Positions 11,201 to 22,674 of a stretch of 64,000 nt of DNA are shown here, in pieces. Position 1 is the first letter of the stretch; the number at the start of each line of letters is the position of its first letter. Origin of the DNA: Phytoseiulus persimilis (Eukaryota > Arthropoda > Arachnida > Mesostigmata > Phytoseiidae); the NCBI GenBank assembly GCA_037576195.1, contig CM075104.1:11920211-11984210 (forward strand). The letters are read 5' to 3'. The notes under the pieces are model-generated. The model was not told the DNA's origin. It made no database searches and was given only the letters and a program-made list of their open reading frames with translations. The position numbers and the translations under genes were made by a program.

Positions 11201-13028
11201 AGGAAAAACTTGGAAGCTGTTGACGGACTTTCTCGCCGGAAAACTAAGTTCCATCAACACTCGAGCCGCCAAACTGACTTGCGGTGCGAAGCATTCATCG
11301 CTCGAAACGATTTGCATTTCAGAGGAGTTTTCCTCAGATTTTGTTTCGTGCGGCGGCCGCTAATTCCGTGTTCGCCGCTGCAGCCGCGGCTGAATGTCGT
11401 CGTCGTCGTTGTTGCCGTCTGAATCGCTTTCGGCAAATAAGCGAGCAACGCTGCAAGATGTTTGTTGTTGTGCGCCCAGAATCGATACGTTACGACGGAA
11501 ATCGCCGACCGATCCAGAGGAGGAGGGAAAACCAACCCTAGAATTATTATTTTTTGTCGGAGGCGAAGCCCTCGGAACCGACTATTGGAGAATCGTCGGT
11601 TCGATCTCCTCCGATGAAACTTTGTTCGCATCGTGTCGCCTGGAGCGCTTGTGAACTCTGTCGAAACTTTCTCAAGCGAATCCTTCCGGCAGTGAGGAAA
11701 CTGTTGTGCGGACGCCGTCAGAATGCCCCTTCCGCGTAATTAGACGAAGACGAATTCGACGAACTGAGCATGGATTTCGTCATCTGTCGAGCTCGTGCTG
11801 GATACGGAACTCTCTTCCCCGATGCTCTGAGTCAGCTTCGGGAAAGCCGAACCTCTGTAACGAACCGCTGCTCTCGATCCGAAACTGTTCTGTTGTCGGA
11901 AACAGCAGGCGTTCGTTTCTGGAATTTTCGTGGATCGGGAATTCAACTATTTGGAGCTGTCACGACCCGTGGAACTTGATTCCATGGATCATAAGGCTGT
12001 CTTGTGCAGGATTCGACCTATTTTCGGCGACTTTGTCTCTCCCAAAAGTTTACGAACCTCAAATCACATCGAATCGAACCGTGGACATTTCTAGGAGACG
12101 CCGTCCTGATTCCGGCAAGTTCGCCGAAGTAGAGCTATTCCGATCGACTGAATTCGATCTCCTAGTTTGGGGTTTGGAGTCGGGTCGAGTAAAATTGGAG
12201 CGAGCTTGAAGAACAAGCCAGGACCGGTGCGTGTCCGACATGTGGTGCCCATTCTCGCACGATTCCCGATCGTCCCCTCACAACCTCCCACATTAAGTTA
12301 GAAATACGACCACAAAGTTGGGTTTGCATTGTCTGCAGAGAGGTGAGTGATCGAGAGGGACAGGGGGTGATATCGGATGCTCATCGATGCTGCTCATGAA
12401 TAGTACATCTCGCCTCGGAGAGATCTCTCAGATCAGCCCTCGTTGTGGGCTGCTCGATACTTGTACTCGCTGCCGTCGATTACAGGAGCAATAACTCAGT
12501 GTAACAATCGCAAGAGATCGATTTCATCTATTGATACATCCCTGTATCGCACAATCAATCCGTATTCCAACAACACCGAGCATTTGAACGAAATCCCTCT
12601 CCGGAGGAGAAGCTCTACTCCCGACCGGGGGAAGATAAGGTTTACACGTCTGGAGAACTGAGTGGACGAGAGGAACTGTTCCCGAAATCTCCGAATTTCG
12701 GTATCGTCGACTCGCCGACATGTTGAGAATCGGATCAGCTTCCTCACAATCCTCCGTTTCGCGTGAGCGAGAACGAACGCACGCGGAAGCCTTCCTGGCA
12801 TTGTTTTGAACGTATGCAGCTGGCCGCCTTGCTCGTCCAGTGAACTATTGATCACTCACCGTAGTTTTCAGCAAACACATTCGGAGCGGCTGAGGTCAGC
12901 TGGGAGCTCAACCGTTGCTGATCCAGTCGAGTATTCTTTCGTTTGAGATTCGTCGACCTCGGAGCGCTGCCGCATGAGGACGAGCTTCCCCCCGAAGGTC
13001 GGAGATCTTTGCCCTGTTGAGCCCCCAT
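5277..13028 (-). CDS. Abl: Abelson-family non-receptor tyrosine kinase (Abl)
   Basis: Abl signals from receptors to the actin cytoskeleton. Seven coding exons, 13028-12860, 9401-9172, 9060-8795, 8692-8541, 8323-5942, 5833-5631 and 5483-5277, join in phase to 3609 nt, giving 1202 residues. Exon 1 begins MGAQQGKD, the myristoylation-type start of Drosophila Abl and close to mammalian Abl1b. SH3 is at about 111-166 ([18 protein letters not shown]), SH2 at about 172-265 ([30 protein letters not shown]) and the kinase at about 288-540. The kinase has GGGQYGDV, the VAVK lysine, [15 protein letters not shown] and an activation-loop tyrosine. The tail (exon 5) is low-complexity with proline-rich adaptor sites ([11 protein letters not shown]), polyQ/H, lysine-rich and polyglycine stretches. 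Exons 6-7 form the F-actin-binding domain, ending DLVNLVQR as in human Abl (ISDIVQR). Introns are 102-217 bp except intron 1 (3458 bp) and intron 6 (147 bp, with a poly-G tract). Exact acceptors of exons 6 and 7 could shift by 6 nt. Confidence 0.95.
5561..5579. repeat. Homopolymer tract C13-T-C5 in Abl intron 6
   Basis: Thirteen C, one T and five C on the plus strand, which is a G-rich tract in the Abl pre-mRNA. It lies about 51 nt downstream of the exon 6 donor (intron 5484-5630). Confidence 0.9.
9963..10345 (-). other. Unrecognised membrane-anchored open frame inside Abl intron 1
   Basis: On the minus strand, from about 10340, the frame reads [20 protein letters not shown], a clear transmembrane or signal-anchor segment. 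It is followed by [20 protein letters not shown] and VEDFRADQF. One-base change of frame at the A4/G4 runs near 10165 continues it as [18 protein letters not shown] and [16 protein letters not shown] to a TAG at 9965-9963. Both halves have the composition of real protein. There is no ATG before the membrane segment, but a pyrimidine-rich stretch ending in AG precedes it. It could be a decayed gene, a nested gene, an alternative Abl exon or part of a mobile element. I do not recognise the family. Confidence 0.35.
11127..11175. repeat. Degenerate tetranucleotide tract
   Basis: GCTA/GCGA/GACC/GACA units follow one another within Abl intron 1. They are of the same type as the tracts at 13061 and 13640. 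Confidence 0.6.
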
Positions 13029-13060
13029 TGCACGTCGCTCGGTTGCACGCCCGATGGAAT

Positions 13061-13134
13061 CAGCTAGCTAGCTAGCCAGCCAGCCAGTCGGTCAGCTAGC
13101 CGACCAACCAACCAACTAACCAACCAACCGGCCA
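13061..13134. repeat. Tetranucleotide array next to the Abl start codon
   Basis: Runs of AGCT, AGCC and AACC units (about 18 units, imperfect) begin 33 nt upstream of the Abl ATG on the gene strand. The array therefore lies in the Abl 5' leader or core promoter. Confidence 0.8.
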
Positions 13135-14460
13135 GTGGATGGGGTTCTCAGATCGTCTATGCGACGACAGTTCTTCCCGTCACCATCATCAACTTCATCG
13201 TCGTCGTGGTCGTCTGGGGATCCTTTTGATTCAGATACATCTCTAAGCTGCACTACACTGGCACACGCAGCAAGTTCACTTTTGCGCAGAGCTCACATCA
13301 ATGTGCAGAAGACGGCGACTGAGGGGGCAGATGCACTCGACTCCGCGAGATACTTCACCTGCTCTCGGCCAGGCAGCGATTATCACAGCTTCCAGGTGCT
13401 CAGGGCGCAGGACAGGATTTTTGCAGCAGCATATGAAGCGAATCCGCACACTGGTTCTCGTCTGTTTCGTTCCTGCGTGCTGCTGCTTCCTTGCGCCTGC
13501 TCGCCTGCTGGTGCTCCGCTCGACTCGATTCCAGTCGTGTTCTCGATCGGTTAAGGCACACCGACTTCGGCTACGGCGTCAACAACATCTGCACCAGCCT
13601 CACCACGCGACGAAGACCGGCCAGACGAATTCGCTGACTGCCTGCCAGGCTGTCCTACTGGCTGACTGACTGACTGCCGGACTGACGACTGTCGCTGCTG
13701 CTTCGGCGGCTGCTGGTGAATGTGCTTGCTACTGCTATGCTGCTTCTCTAACATCCAGCTAGCAGCCACCACTATCACCACACAAGGCAGCCGCCATCTT
13801 GGAACAACAGACGCTTTCGCTGAGGGTGCCTCGGGGAGGGTGCACGACAGTGGCGAAATGTCTCGTCGCCTTCAGTTGTCACCGAGGGGACGGTCGGCCG
13901 TTCAATGAGTGAGTCTCGGGGAGCCGATCCGACTGGGTTTCTGACAATCAGCGAATTCCTAACGAGCACATGGAATTTGAAGCTTTTCCTAGTTTTTCCT
14001 TCGTTTGTTCGGTCTGGAAGAATTTCCGCTTGCTGCTCGAAAGATTGAAATCTGACGGAGAATTCCACCGCCCACTACCCCATCCGGACGCAAAACTATC
14101 TTTCGAACCAGCGTCAGCAGCCGTTAATTGGCTTAGCTCTGTATATTGTCGGGGGAGGAGAACGGAGAAAGATTTTTCCATCTGAATCTGATGAATAAAT
14201 CCGAGACAGGCGAAAATCTCTGACTTCGTCTCTCGAATTCCCGGTCGGAAGTCCTGACCAACAGCGATTCGGACAGCTCGCACTCGATTCGCGGAGCCGC
14301 ATTCAATCAGCTGATCAGAGGGCGAGAACAAGAAATTTCAAAACACGACAAGCCCCGGCAAATCGATCCGCTGTTGGGTTCTCCCGAAGCAGTAACACAG
14401 GCAGCGTGTCACCCTCCCTCAAAACGGCATCCTCTCCCGTTCTCGAGTGTTGTGCCTCCT
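13135..14460 (-). promoter_or_regulatory. Region upstream of Abl
   Basis: This 1.3 kb follows the Abl start on its 5' side. It contains another degenerate GACT/GGCT tract (about 13640-13690) and CTG-rich stretches. Open frames here have no family signature. It probably holds the Abl promoter, but no TATA box stands out. Confidence 0.35.
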
Positions 14461-14463
14461 GCC

Positions 14464-15900
14464 TTACCCCTGAGACCGCACCCCATAGATGAGGTTTCCA
14501 GATTCGTCCCGACACCTCATTGCTGTCATGCGAGCGGTTGATTTCCAGCGGCGACGATATTTTTGCGCGGCATGTTTCACCTGTAACCGGCACCGAGCTG
14601 AGTTTGACAGGCTGCGGGCGAGGAGAATATCTCTGGTCGCGCCAGATTCAAACTGAACAGGTGTATCGCTTAACTGGGTGTCAAGAAATTGCTGGTTCGC
14701 AGGCTCGGTTTTTGTCAACATTAACCGGCGTCAGAAGTACTCCATAAGATGGAAGTTTGTTCCGAACGTATCGGTTCGGAGTTTTGGGATTTGGGATCAT
14801 GAGAATGATAACACAGCAACATTTTCGCCGTCGGCCTGACGCACCGAACGAGACAGCGCTTCAATAGGAAAATAATCCAAGTTTTTCGTGTTCCACGGAT
14901 ATGCTGAACTCCTCATAATGGAAAACCATCAGTCTCTCCATGGTTTCGGCCCCTTCCATTCGGTGATGATGTCGTCAGACTTAATAAATCCGACGTTCGA
15001 CTCCTAGGTTTACCACCTGCAAAAAGTTTCCGCACAAGCCGTCGTCGCTCCCAGGGATGCTCAACAACAAGAGCCGACAAAAGTCCGCGATCCTTCCATG
15101 GATATAAAAGGAGCTCGATGTTGAGCCCTGGAAACCGACGAACACGTCATTCTGGAAAGCGAGGAGGAGAATGATCCCTGAGGGATTTCCCGTACCGACC
15201 AGGACTTCACTGTGATTCAACATCGATGAGCCTGAGAAGGACGAAGGGAATTCGGAGACGATGGGGGAAGAATGGAGATCTGTGAACGCAAGAAAATCCA
15301 CCTCTGAAAGGGGAAAGTCCCTGAGTCTAAAGAGGTGCCTTTGATAGGGTATAACTTCCAGTACGGTAGCTGTGCTCCACTTAACGGCTCTAACAATCCT
15401 AACCCCGCATCTGATCATCGATAGAGACAAGGAAAAAAGAAGTTACATATGAAAAATGTTAGGGTGTTCCTTATTGCTGTGACCTTGGCGATGAAGTGGC
15501 ATCTCTCCCAGATCCCTCCCGTTCAAACGTTTGTTCTGCCCAGTTATCCGCATCGCTCAAAGCGTTCCGCTCAAGGTTCGTGGCGCCGGATTTCTCAAGG
15601 TATAATCCCTCGAGCGAGCATATTGGGGTTTGCATCTTCCACTGTGTCCAGCTATTGTCAGCGGCCCCCGCAACCAAATCAGCGGTCTTGGAGCTTGGAG
15701 AAGGAGGCACACTTCCACCAAACTCACGCAGCAACTTAGCTTACTCACTGATTTTTTGTAAGCGCGGAACTGTACATGATGACGAATTGCTCGCAGAAGA
15801 ATTTTCATCGATTGTAGCTGGTTCTTCTGGCTCCTCTGAGAGAGATGCGATTCGGTCCACGTCGCCGTTGCAGAGAATATCAGCGGGAGAAATTTACTGA
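14464..15900 (-). other. Unassigned coding-like segments on the minus strand
   Basis: Three minus-strand frames read like protein: about 15900-15756 (ADILCNGDVDRIASLSEEPE, ending at a GTGAGTAAG donor), 15680-15474 (ADLVAGAADNSWTQWKMQTP) and 15430-14981 (149 codons, with EVDFLAFTDLHSSPIVSEF). A fourth, 14721-14464, is weaker. They do not join into a protein I recognise. The WTQWKMQ stretch is faintly like retroelement gag, so this may be the remains of an old element; a host gene with several exons is the alternative. Confidence 0.25.
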
Positions 15901-16769
15901 TCCGGTCTCGCGATGCTATCCGGCGTTGCCTATCACTGGGAATTATTTATCGTTCACGTTCGTTACCATTGGACTTATCCCCGCAGACAATATTCGGCCC
16001 AAAATGTGTTCTGAGAGACAATTCACAACTGTTCGAACATGCGAGCGAATGTTTTAGACTCCCAGCTGAGCTCGTCTCCCGGTCGTCGCGGCCCTTGCGC
16101 TCACGCCACGGTCCTCCACAGCTCTAGTGCGTTACTCAGAAACTCAAAATCAGACGGATAAGGAACCGTAGCCGATAGGGAGCGGCCAGCTCAGGCACGT
16201 TCTTCAGGTAGCAGCCATGCGTGCGATCGAGAAATCCGAGCCCAGACCTGTTCAAGTCGACGAACTGCGGATTGCAGCTCCGAATCCGAAAGAGAAATGA
16301 AGAACTTCGTTGTAACAGACTCCGGTGCTGCTCCGCACCGAGTGCTATACGAGAAGCGCTAATATTCTTCAGACGAGCACGCCGCCAGAGGCAGTCGAAT
16401 GAGCTCAGTCGAAATTCCCATTGGAAGCGGCATTGCAGCGATATGAAGAGAAGAAGAGGTAGAGCATTCTCGAGGAGAATCAAAATTTCGAAGATCTTCC
16501 CAGGGCCTCCCCTGCGTGGAAACATTTCACTCTCCCCTAAGGAGAATCCTGGCCATTTGCAAACAAGAAAACGCGACGACATGTGAGACGCCAACAGATT
16601 GCGTCTGTTCGATTTCGCACTCTCAGAGCTCGAGTTGGCATGAAACAATCCTCGGTAAGAGGGTAGCGTTTCCAGGTGTGCGTCACAGCGACGCTCTACA
16701 GTAAGCCAACCGAGAGCCCAGACATCAGGGAGCGAAACGCAAAGAGATATGAGGCTGAGAGTCAATCGA

Positions 16770-19380
16770 GAGAATTAATCTCTTCTTCGGAATCGAAGAT
16801 CTGATGAGTCCGCGCCTAGATCGAGCATGTACGAGTCAGCCCCGTTCTTCGGCTCGAGGTAGCCGATAACCGTGGATTGGGATGGTTTCGGGTTATGTCC
16901 CCGAGAAAGCCCCTGGGCATTGAGTTCCCAGTAAGAAAGATCGTCCCTTCCCTGAGAGAATCCGTGGCCTTTCCATTGAAGAAGGCGAGTCGAATCAGTG
17001 ATTATGATGGTGATGTATCTCCATTGCAAAGTTCTTTAACGGATTCCGTCGCCGATCCCTGGGGGTCCACAACTCGAGGTCGTTGAGAGAGGGAAGGTCA
17101 GGAAACACTGCTGCAAAGACTGAACTGAATCGAGGGAATCACCAAGTTTCGGTTCCCTCGGTAACGAAGTTCCTGAGTGTGCAGTCACTCTTGGAGGGTT
17201 TCATGTGTGTGATCAAAATGCATGGAAACCTCCAAGGCCAGTAGGTATGGCAGATGAAGTGCCGAGAGGGGTCAAAGAGCCCTAGGCTGTCAGGCATTCC
17301 AGGGGTTCCGACATTCTAACCATGGCGTCAGCTGTTAGGTCAAAGCACCTCAATGAGGAATATCACTCGTCATTGAGGTATCCACGGATCCGCTTGCCAT
17401 AGATTTTCCATCATCCGACACGCATCAACGTTATTCCCGGGGAACATCTGCTCTGAGTTGAGATTCAAATAAGCCACACGAGTCTTCTGAGTTTCCGCAA
17501 CGACCATGCCTCGGCCAATACTCGCGAGAGTAAATGTCATCAACAGTTTCTTCTTCGGAAGGGGCTCGGTCTTTGCCGGTTTTCGGGGCTCACACAACAT
17601 AAGAAGAGAGTATCCCTTGGGAATGTAGGGTGTAGCCGCGATGGTTATTGGTAACGTATTGATAACTCTTGATGAAGACAGAACACCATGAGCAATGAGT
17701 TCATGAGTCGTTTCTGATCTGGAAAGAGATCGCTTTTTTTCCATCAGCGCTCAACGGAACAGGCCGATATCAGACGTATCCATCAATCAACGAATCCATA
17801 TCATGAGGCTGTAGCTCATGCCTAGCGCCGCCGATGATTGCATTGATTGCGTCCGACCAATTACCGATCTCGAGACATCTGTGAGATTCGAAATCACCAT
17901 ACCCGTTCGACGCTTGACATCCATCGTCTGGATCGTTTCGGCCACCAGAGTAGGTGAAATATGGATATGCCAGCAGCTATTTGACTCAATCCACTCATTG
18001 ATTGACAGGCATCCCACCTCTCTCCAGAGAATAGAACCACAGCCGCCGTTCTTGACTCATATATATGACGGTCTCTAATAATTTCCATTCAAATGCACCC
18101 GAGCGTTCCGGGTCCCCAGTTCGACCCATTCACTTTCTTCCGACGGAACTGTCGCGAAATCGTCTTGCCTGTGGTGAAGAGACTTCGAAACATTCGAAGC
18201 ATAGATGTGACTCTATTGGGACGTCTGCATCGCGTTCTCCCTTCCGGAATTTGGGTGGCGACTTCCTAACACTATATTATGATGGCTTGTTCGTTCTCGG
18301 GTCGAGTCCTTGACTGAGAAGGGCGCACCGAATCAGGTTGGGTCATGGAATCCAGATATCGTGGCAACACTCAGCCTCGGACTACGGGCAGGATAAGCTC
18401 CACATCGCTGTTCTGCTCACTGAGAGCTCGAGATACAGAGGGCTTTGCCATTCTCCTGACGGAGAGGTCTGCGGCGTTCAATCATATGAGATGAGTCCGA
18501 GCAGCCTCCGAGGAATATTTTCGATGTCACCTCTAGAGAAGTTCGACTTTGAGTCGGGAAGCAGGTGAGCAGCAGCCTGAACTCGTTCTTGACCTTGGTC
18601 TTGTGGAAGTTGAATGTCGCCACGCATCAACTTAGGATCAGTTTCCATAGTTTATTCCACACGAAATTATTTGCCGCATATTTCGAGAGTTTTGCTTCCG
18701 CTAGGAGCTCTATCTCGAAAACAAATACCCGTCCACTGATTGATCCACATCGATTCATTCTCGAGCTTCAAACACTTGATCATTGAAAGTAGCACCCATG
18801 CATCTAATCATCTATCGAATATAAATCAGCATGACGCGATCGAAGAGAAATGCGGGACCTGCAAAATCTGCTCCCTCTTTCCCAGGCTTGAGTCAGTGCA
18901 TCCATCACTCTCGGCATCGGGGACATCGAAGCTTTCCTGATGGAAGGTGGCAGAAAGAAGTGTAAGCCCCCGGAGGGTAACCAGCGATAACAGATAAACC
19001 ATGGTTTGATTCAACGATTGCAGGGGCTCGACGCAGCTCAATCTCGGGACCAGACATCTCAATCCTCGGATCGGTGGAGGAAATCAGATCTTGCGAATGA
19101 AGGGTGACCAATGTGCAGAGAGGAACCTCAGGAGGGCCTTTGGATTTCTACTGTTAGCTAAGTGATGAAACTTCGGATATATCTTGCTTCGCAGTACTTC
19201 GTCAACAATGTTTTTTTCGTCCAACGTGACCTTTAAAGAATGGGCCATCACGTAGAGATCATGGTAGGCCTCAATTGAGCCGGAACACATCGCCTCCCCA
19301 TATTCGACTTTGCTCAGGAGCCCCGAAACTTTGGTACCATCTTCGGAGAAGTTCGACGTCGCTGTCGGATATGTCGGCAT
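16770..19380 (-). mobile_element. Possible fossil LTR retrotransposon remnant
   Basis: The minus-strand frame at 19380-19084 has the spacing of a gag capsid C-terminal region (EAYHDLYVMAHSLKVTLDEK, then RNPKALLRFL). Weaker frames downstream in the same direction, around 18.0, 17.5 and 16.85 kb, could be remains of the following parts in the order expected for a Ty3/gypsy-type element. It is clearly broken in many places and no long terminal repeats were found, so it would be old. The assignment rests on pattern only. Confidence 0.22.
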
Positions 19381-20906
19381 GTCGATGAGTCGAAAAGTTT
19401 CAATGATGTTATCCGACTGAATACGTAGACTGGTTGAGGGTGTTGAAGGGGTAACCCCAACTGAACCGTACCGGATGCGTTCTCTATGGACTTGCAGTCT
19501 TCCGAAAGCCGTTCAGCGTATCTTCGATGGTCTCTGCGATTTTCTTAGACGATTGCATCATCTTGTCGGATCACGGGATTCGGTCAATCTTTAGGGTGAA
19601 ATTGGAAGATTGAATCATCTGAAAGAGGGACGAGAGGCGTTCCAAGCTTAGGTTTTATGAGCATCCGCTCCCAGGCACGATCGATTGCGTAGCATCTGTC
19701 GATAATAATCGGCGAAAACGGTCATTTTCGCAGATATACAGGCTTTCCGAGACGATGCACGATCTGGATTTGGGAACAACTTTCAATAGCTCGGGTCGAT
19801 TACGGAATCGTGTGAGAGCCTCCCTGGGAATTCTGAAGCCTCCAGAACAAAAAGAACATCATCGGTCGATCACGAACGGAGTTTGAAGACACGCCTGAGC
19901 CTCAGAATTCGTTACTGAAATGTAGTATATCAAACTGTAGCAAAGTCCCGGGGAACGACGTTTCCGCGCCGGAGAATGTTGTTTTCCCTGCCTGGCAACG
20001 AACTCTTTCGCGTTCTACGCAACGATCACTCTGCGGACCGACTATATATTGCCGGGCCTCAACCGCCTGGTTACGTTCGAGCCACCGGACCATGAAATAT
20101 CAAACGCGGGGAATCCAGGACATGGCTCCGAGACCGGTCAGAAGACCCTGGAGGGGTCGATGCTGTATCGCGAGCCGAGTGCTCTAAAAAGGGGGAACGA
20201 GAACTTTTCGAGAAGCGCTGGGATGCTTTTGAGGCGAAGGGTCGACAATGTTTGGCCTATTTGGCTCGCGACGCGGAAGGAATCGTCCTGGGCTGGAAGA
20301 AAATCACGAACCTCATGGCTTCGAAGCTATCAACTGCGGATCGCGGAAACTCACGAAGCCCTGGTTAGTGGCCAATTCATACAGCTCCGAGCCCAGCTGC
20401 ATCGAAATGAGTGCGACGAGCGGAACCAGACGTTCCGATTCCGGACCAAAGGTGGTACCTAAGAACTAGCTTTGCATACCCTGCACAGCACAATCTCGAT
20501 AACATTGATTTCGATCATTTTCACTCCAAATTCGAGAGCCTCGATGAGATGATTGGAACTATTTGTAATGAATCGGCGAGTATCCGTGATAGTTGCAGCG
20601 TCCAGCAGTCATGGTGGTCACTATCATTGATAGTCAGGGTGATAAATGTGTTTCTACGTGAGGCCTGGGATAAACCAAGCTCGACAACATGTACCGTTCC
20701 CGATAACTACCACTCCATACCCTGAAGCTTCTGAAATTTCTAAGAAATACCACAGGTTTGACCCTCGAAGCTTGGAGCGCTCCGGTGGAATAACGATTCC
20801 GTTCGATCAGGGCCTCTTTCGGTCCAGAAAACATTCAAGAGAAAGCTCACCGGCTTTTCCACATTCCACATTGGAAAATCGTCCTCGGAGGATCTTCATT
20901 CGTGCA
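19381..20906. other. Gene-poor stretch downstream of presenilin
   Basis: About 1.5 kb between the possible retroelement remnant and the presenilin poly(A) site. Short open frames occur on both strands without recognisable content. I see no repeat or RNA gene. Confidence 0.4.
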
Positions 20907-20912
20907 TTTATT
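20907..20912 (-). terminator. Poly(A) signal of presenilin
   Basis: TTTATT on the plus strand reads AATAAA on the minus strand, 354 nt after the presenilin stop codon. It would end a 3' UTR of normal length and probably serves any VHL-presenilin read-through transcript as well. Confidence 0.55.
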
Positions 20913-21265
20913 TTACATTGCGGTCACATACATCAGTAGAGAAAAATAGAGCGGTGCCAACTGCATCGCGGGATCAACGAAAAAATCCTTTCAGAAAATC
21001 ATATAAAAGCGCCCGGAGATGCGGACCTTGTTGGGAAATTCCTTGCGGTCGTTTAGATTCAGATCCAACTCCCCTCGAATGACCGATTGGAATCATATCG
21101 GTTCTCAAGGCGTATCCTCGCATCCGGGTGATGATCGGCGGATCGCCTGAGGGTTCATATATGCTTACATCAGGAACATCGCTCCAATCGAAATTACTTT
21201 CCAGTCCGATTTGCAAACGACTTCCACAGGGCCGTGATTTTCTAGCTTCGCTCCACGCAGAGCCC

Positions 21266-22648
21266 TCAAATGTAAGCCTGTTGTTGCGCAAGAATGGCGG
21301 TGAAGGGCTGCACTAGAGTGGACGTCGCGAAGTAGAAAACAATCCCGAACGCGATGGAAATGGGGAGCGCCGGCAGAGCTTTCCTGAATATGGCCAATAG
21401 GAGAAGCGTCAAGCATAAACCGATCAGAATGGCCACGAAACAAGCGAGTGTCGTGTTCCAATCGCCGTACGACGACGCTTTGCCGACCAGAACGGAATAG
21501 AAGATGAAATCCCCGAGTCCGAGTTTGACGCCGCGCTCCTCGTCTTGCTGCAGGAGTTCCACGCCGCGAGCGCTCCCCCCTTGGGCATTCTCGGAACCTG
21601 CGGAAATGGTTCGAGGTCGTTCCCCTGCACCATTCCCACGGCCTCCGGGTTGCGGCGGCGGGATGCGTCGTCGTCGTGCGTCAGCGTTGGCCGCATTCGG
21701 TTGCTGCGATGCATCTGCTCCACTCTCGGAAATTTGTCGATTCCTTCGGTTCTGAACTTCGGTTGGAGACTCCGGAGCGGCTGTGTCGGCCATCCCAACG
21801 AGCCAAACCATCGCCGATGAGTAGATCAGAGCAGGAAAGATTGGCTCTTCGCGCTGTTGAGCAGTTTCGACCAAAATCCGCAACGGGCCTTTTGGTGAGA
21901 GTACAGCGACCAGATCCCACACCGAAATCACCCCGAGCACAGTCCAGACCGTGAACGGCGGCATGTGCTTGATGAACACCATCGCCATGAGTGCCGAAAT
22001 CACAATCAAATACGACTGCTGGAGTAACAGCGGACCTTTCCAATGAATGCACAACATTCCCACCATTCCGAAGTTCCACACGCACAGAGCGACCGTGAAG
22101 TAGTCTACGGCTATGTTGTAGTTCAAGAGAACGGTGTATGCATAGATGTAGGAGAAGAGGAACAGCAGCAGCAGGCTGGACAAGATGAGCCAGCCGTGGA
22201 TGACCTTGTAGCATCGATTTTTGTAGAGGAAGATCAGGAGGACCGTCATGACGACGATGACGCTCATGAGGATCAAGGCATTGGCGAAGCTCTGCCATAC
22301 CTTCGTGCCGGTGTCGACGTTTTGATCGTGGAAAGGAGTATACAGCAAGTACTGGCCGTTGCTCTCCGTTAGCGAGGTGACCGTGTTTATCGATGCGACC
22401 ACCACTAACATGCACAGGGACACTGGGATGATCAGCTTGATTACGTGCTTAGCCCCGTACTTCAACTCCTCTTCTTCGAGCTGCTGAGTCACGTTCGGCT
22501 GATTGCTGTTCGGTGGAGGCGGCTCATGGGTCCAGCTGTGGCGTCCGTTCTGTACGAAACCGACTTCGAGATCCTCGGTTTCTGTCGTATTCATGCTGTC
22601 CTGGGGCTTCCGGGGCCGAGCAGCCCGCACCACCACTGTCTCAGCCAT
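21266..22648 (-). CDS. Psn: Presenilin, catalytic subunit of gamma-secretase
   Basis: Presenilin is the intramembrane aspartyl protease that cleaves Notch, APP and other type I membrane stubs. The frame is uninterrupted and complete at 460 residues. The catalytic aspartates are D245 (SVWDLVAVL, with W in the YD position as in the fly protein) and D380 (GLGD, 377-380), and the PALP motif is at 426-429. Nine membrane segments can be followed from about residue 69. The large hydrophilic loop (about 288-374) carries arginine- and glutamine-rich low-complexity sequence between the conserved parts [12 protein letters not shown] and [12 protein letters not shown], and would contain the endoproteolysis site. 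The chosen start at 22648 gives the usual short acidic N-terminus. The frame is also open upstream through the VHL last exon to 22783. There are no introns, unusual beside its neighbours. It lies 26 nt after the VHL stop on the same strand. Confidence 0.96.
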   Translation of the reverse strand: MAETVVVRAARPRKPQDSMNTTETEDLEVGFVQNGRHSWTHEPPPPNSNQPNVTQQLEEEELKYGAKHVIKLIIPVSLCMLVVVASINTVTSLTESNGQYLLYTPFHDQNVDTGTKVWQSFANALILMSVIVVMTVLLIFLYKNRCYKVIHGWLILSSLLLLFLFSYIYAYTVLLNYNIAVDYFTVALCVWNFGMVGMLCIHWKGPLLLQQSYLIVISALMAMVFIKHMPPFTVWTVLGVISVWDLVAVLSPKGPLRILVETAQQREEPIFPALIYSSAMVWLVGMADTAAPESPTEVQNRRNRQISESGADASQQPNAANADARRRRIPPPQPGGRGNGAGERPRTISAGSENAQGGSARGVELLQQDEERGVKLGLGDFIFYSVLVGKASSYGDWNTTLACFVAILIGLCLTLLLLAIFRKALPALPISIAFGIVFYFATSTLVQPFTAILAQQQAYI

Positions 22649-22674
22649 CAGTGGATCTGTGTCGGGCTCCGTGG

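Larger units (their letters stand above)
9402..12859 (-). other. Abl intron 1 (3.46 kb)
   Basis: The phase of exon 1 (one base of a codon) fits exon 2 directly, giving the junction [11 protein letters not shown], so no further exon is required. The intron is about 15 times longer than the other Abl introns and may carry regulatory elements or an alternative first exon. It contains one same-strand open frame with a membrane segment (listed separately) and a degenerate tetranucleotide tract. Otherwise I see nothing recognisable. Confidence 0.7.

Noticed and set aside
16136-16765. 209-codon minus-strand frame with DVWALG, which recalls a kinase motif
   Set aside because: No other kinase subdomain occurs before or after it, so the match is chance.
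21681-22415. 244-codon frame overlapping presenilin
   Set aside because: Alternative frame of the presenilin exon, low-complexity and without homology that I can see.
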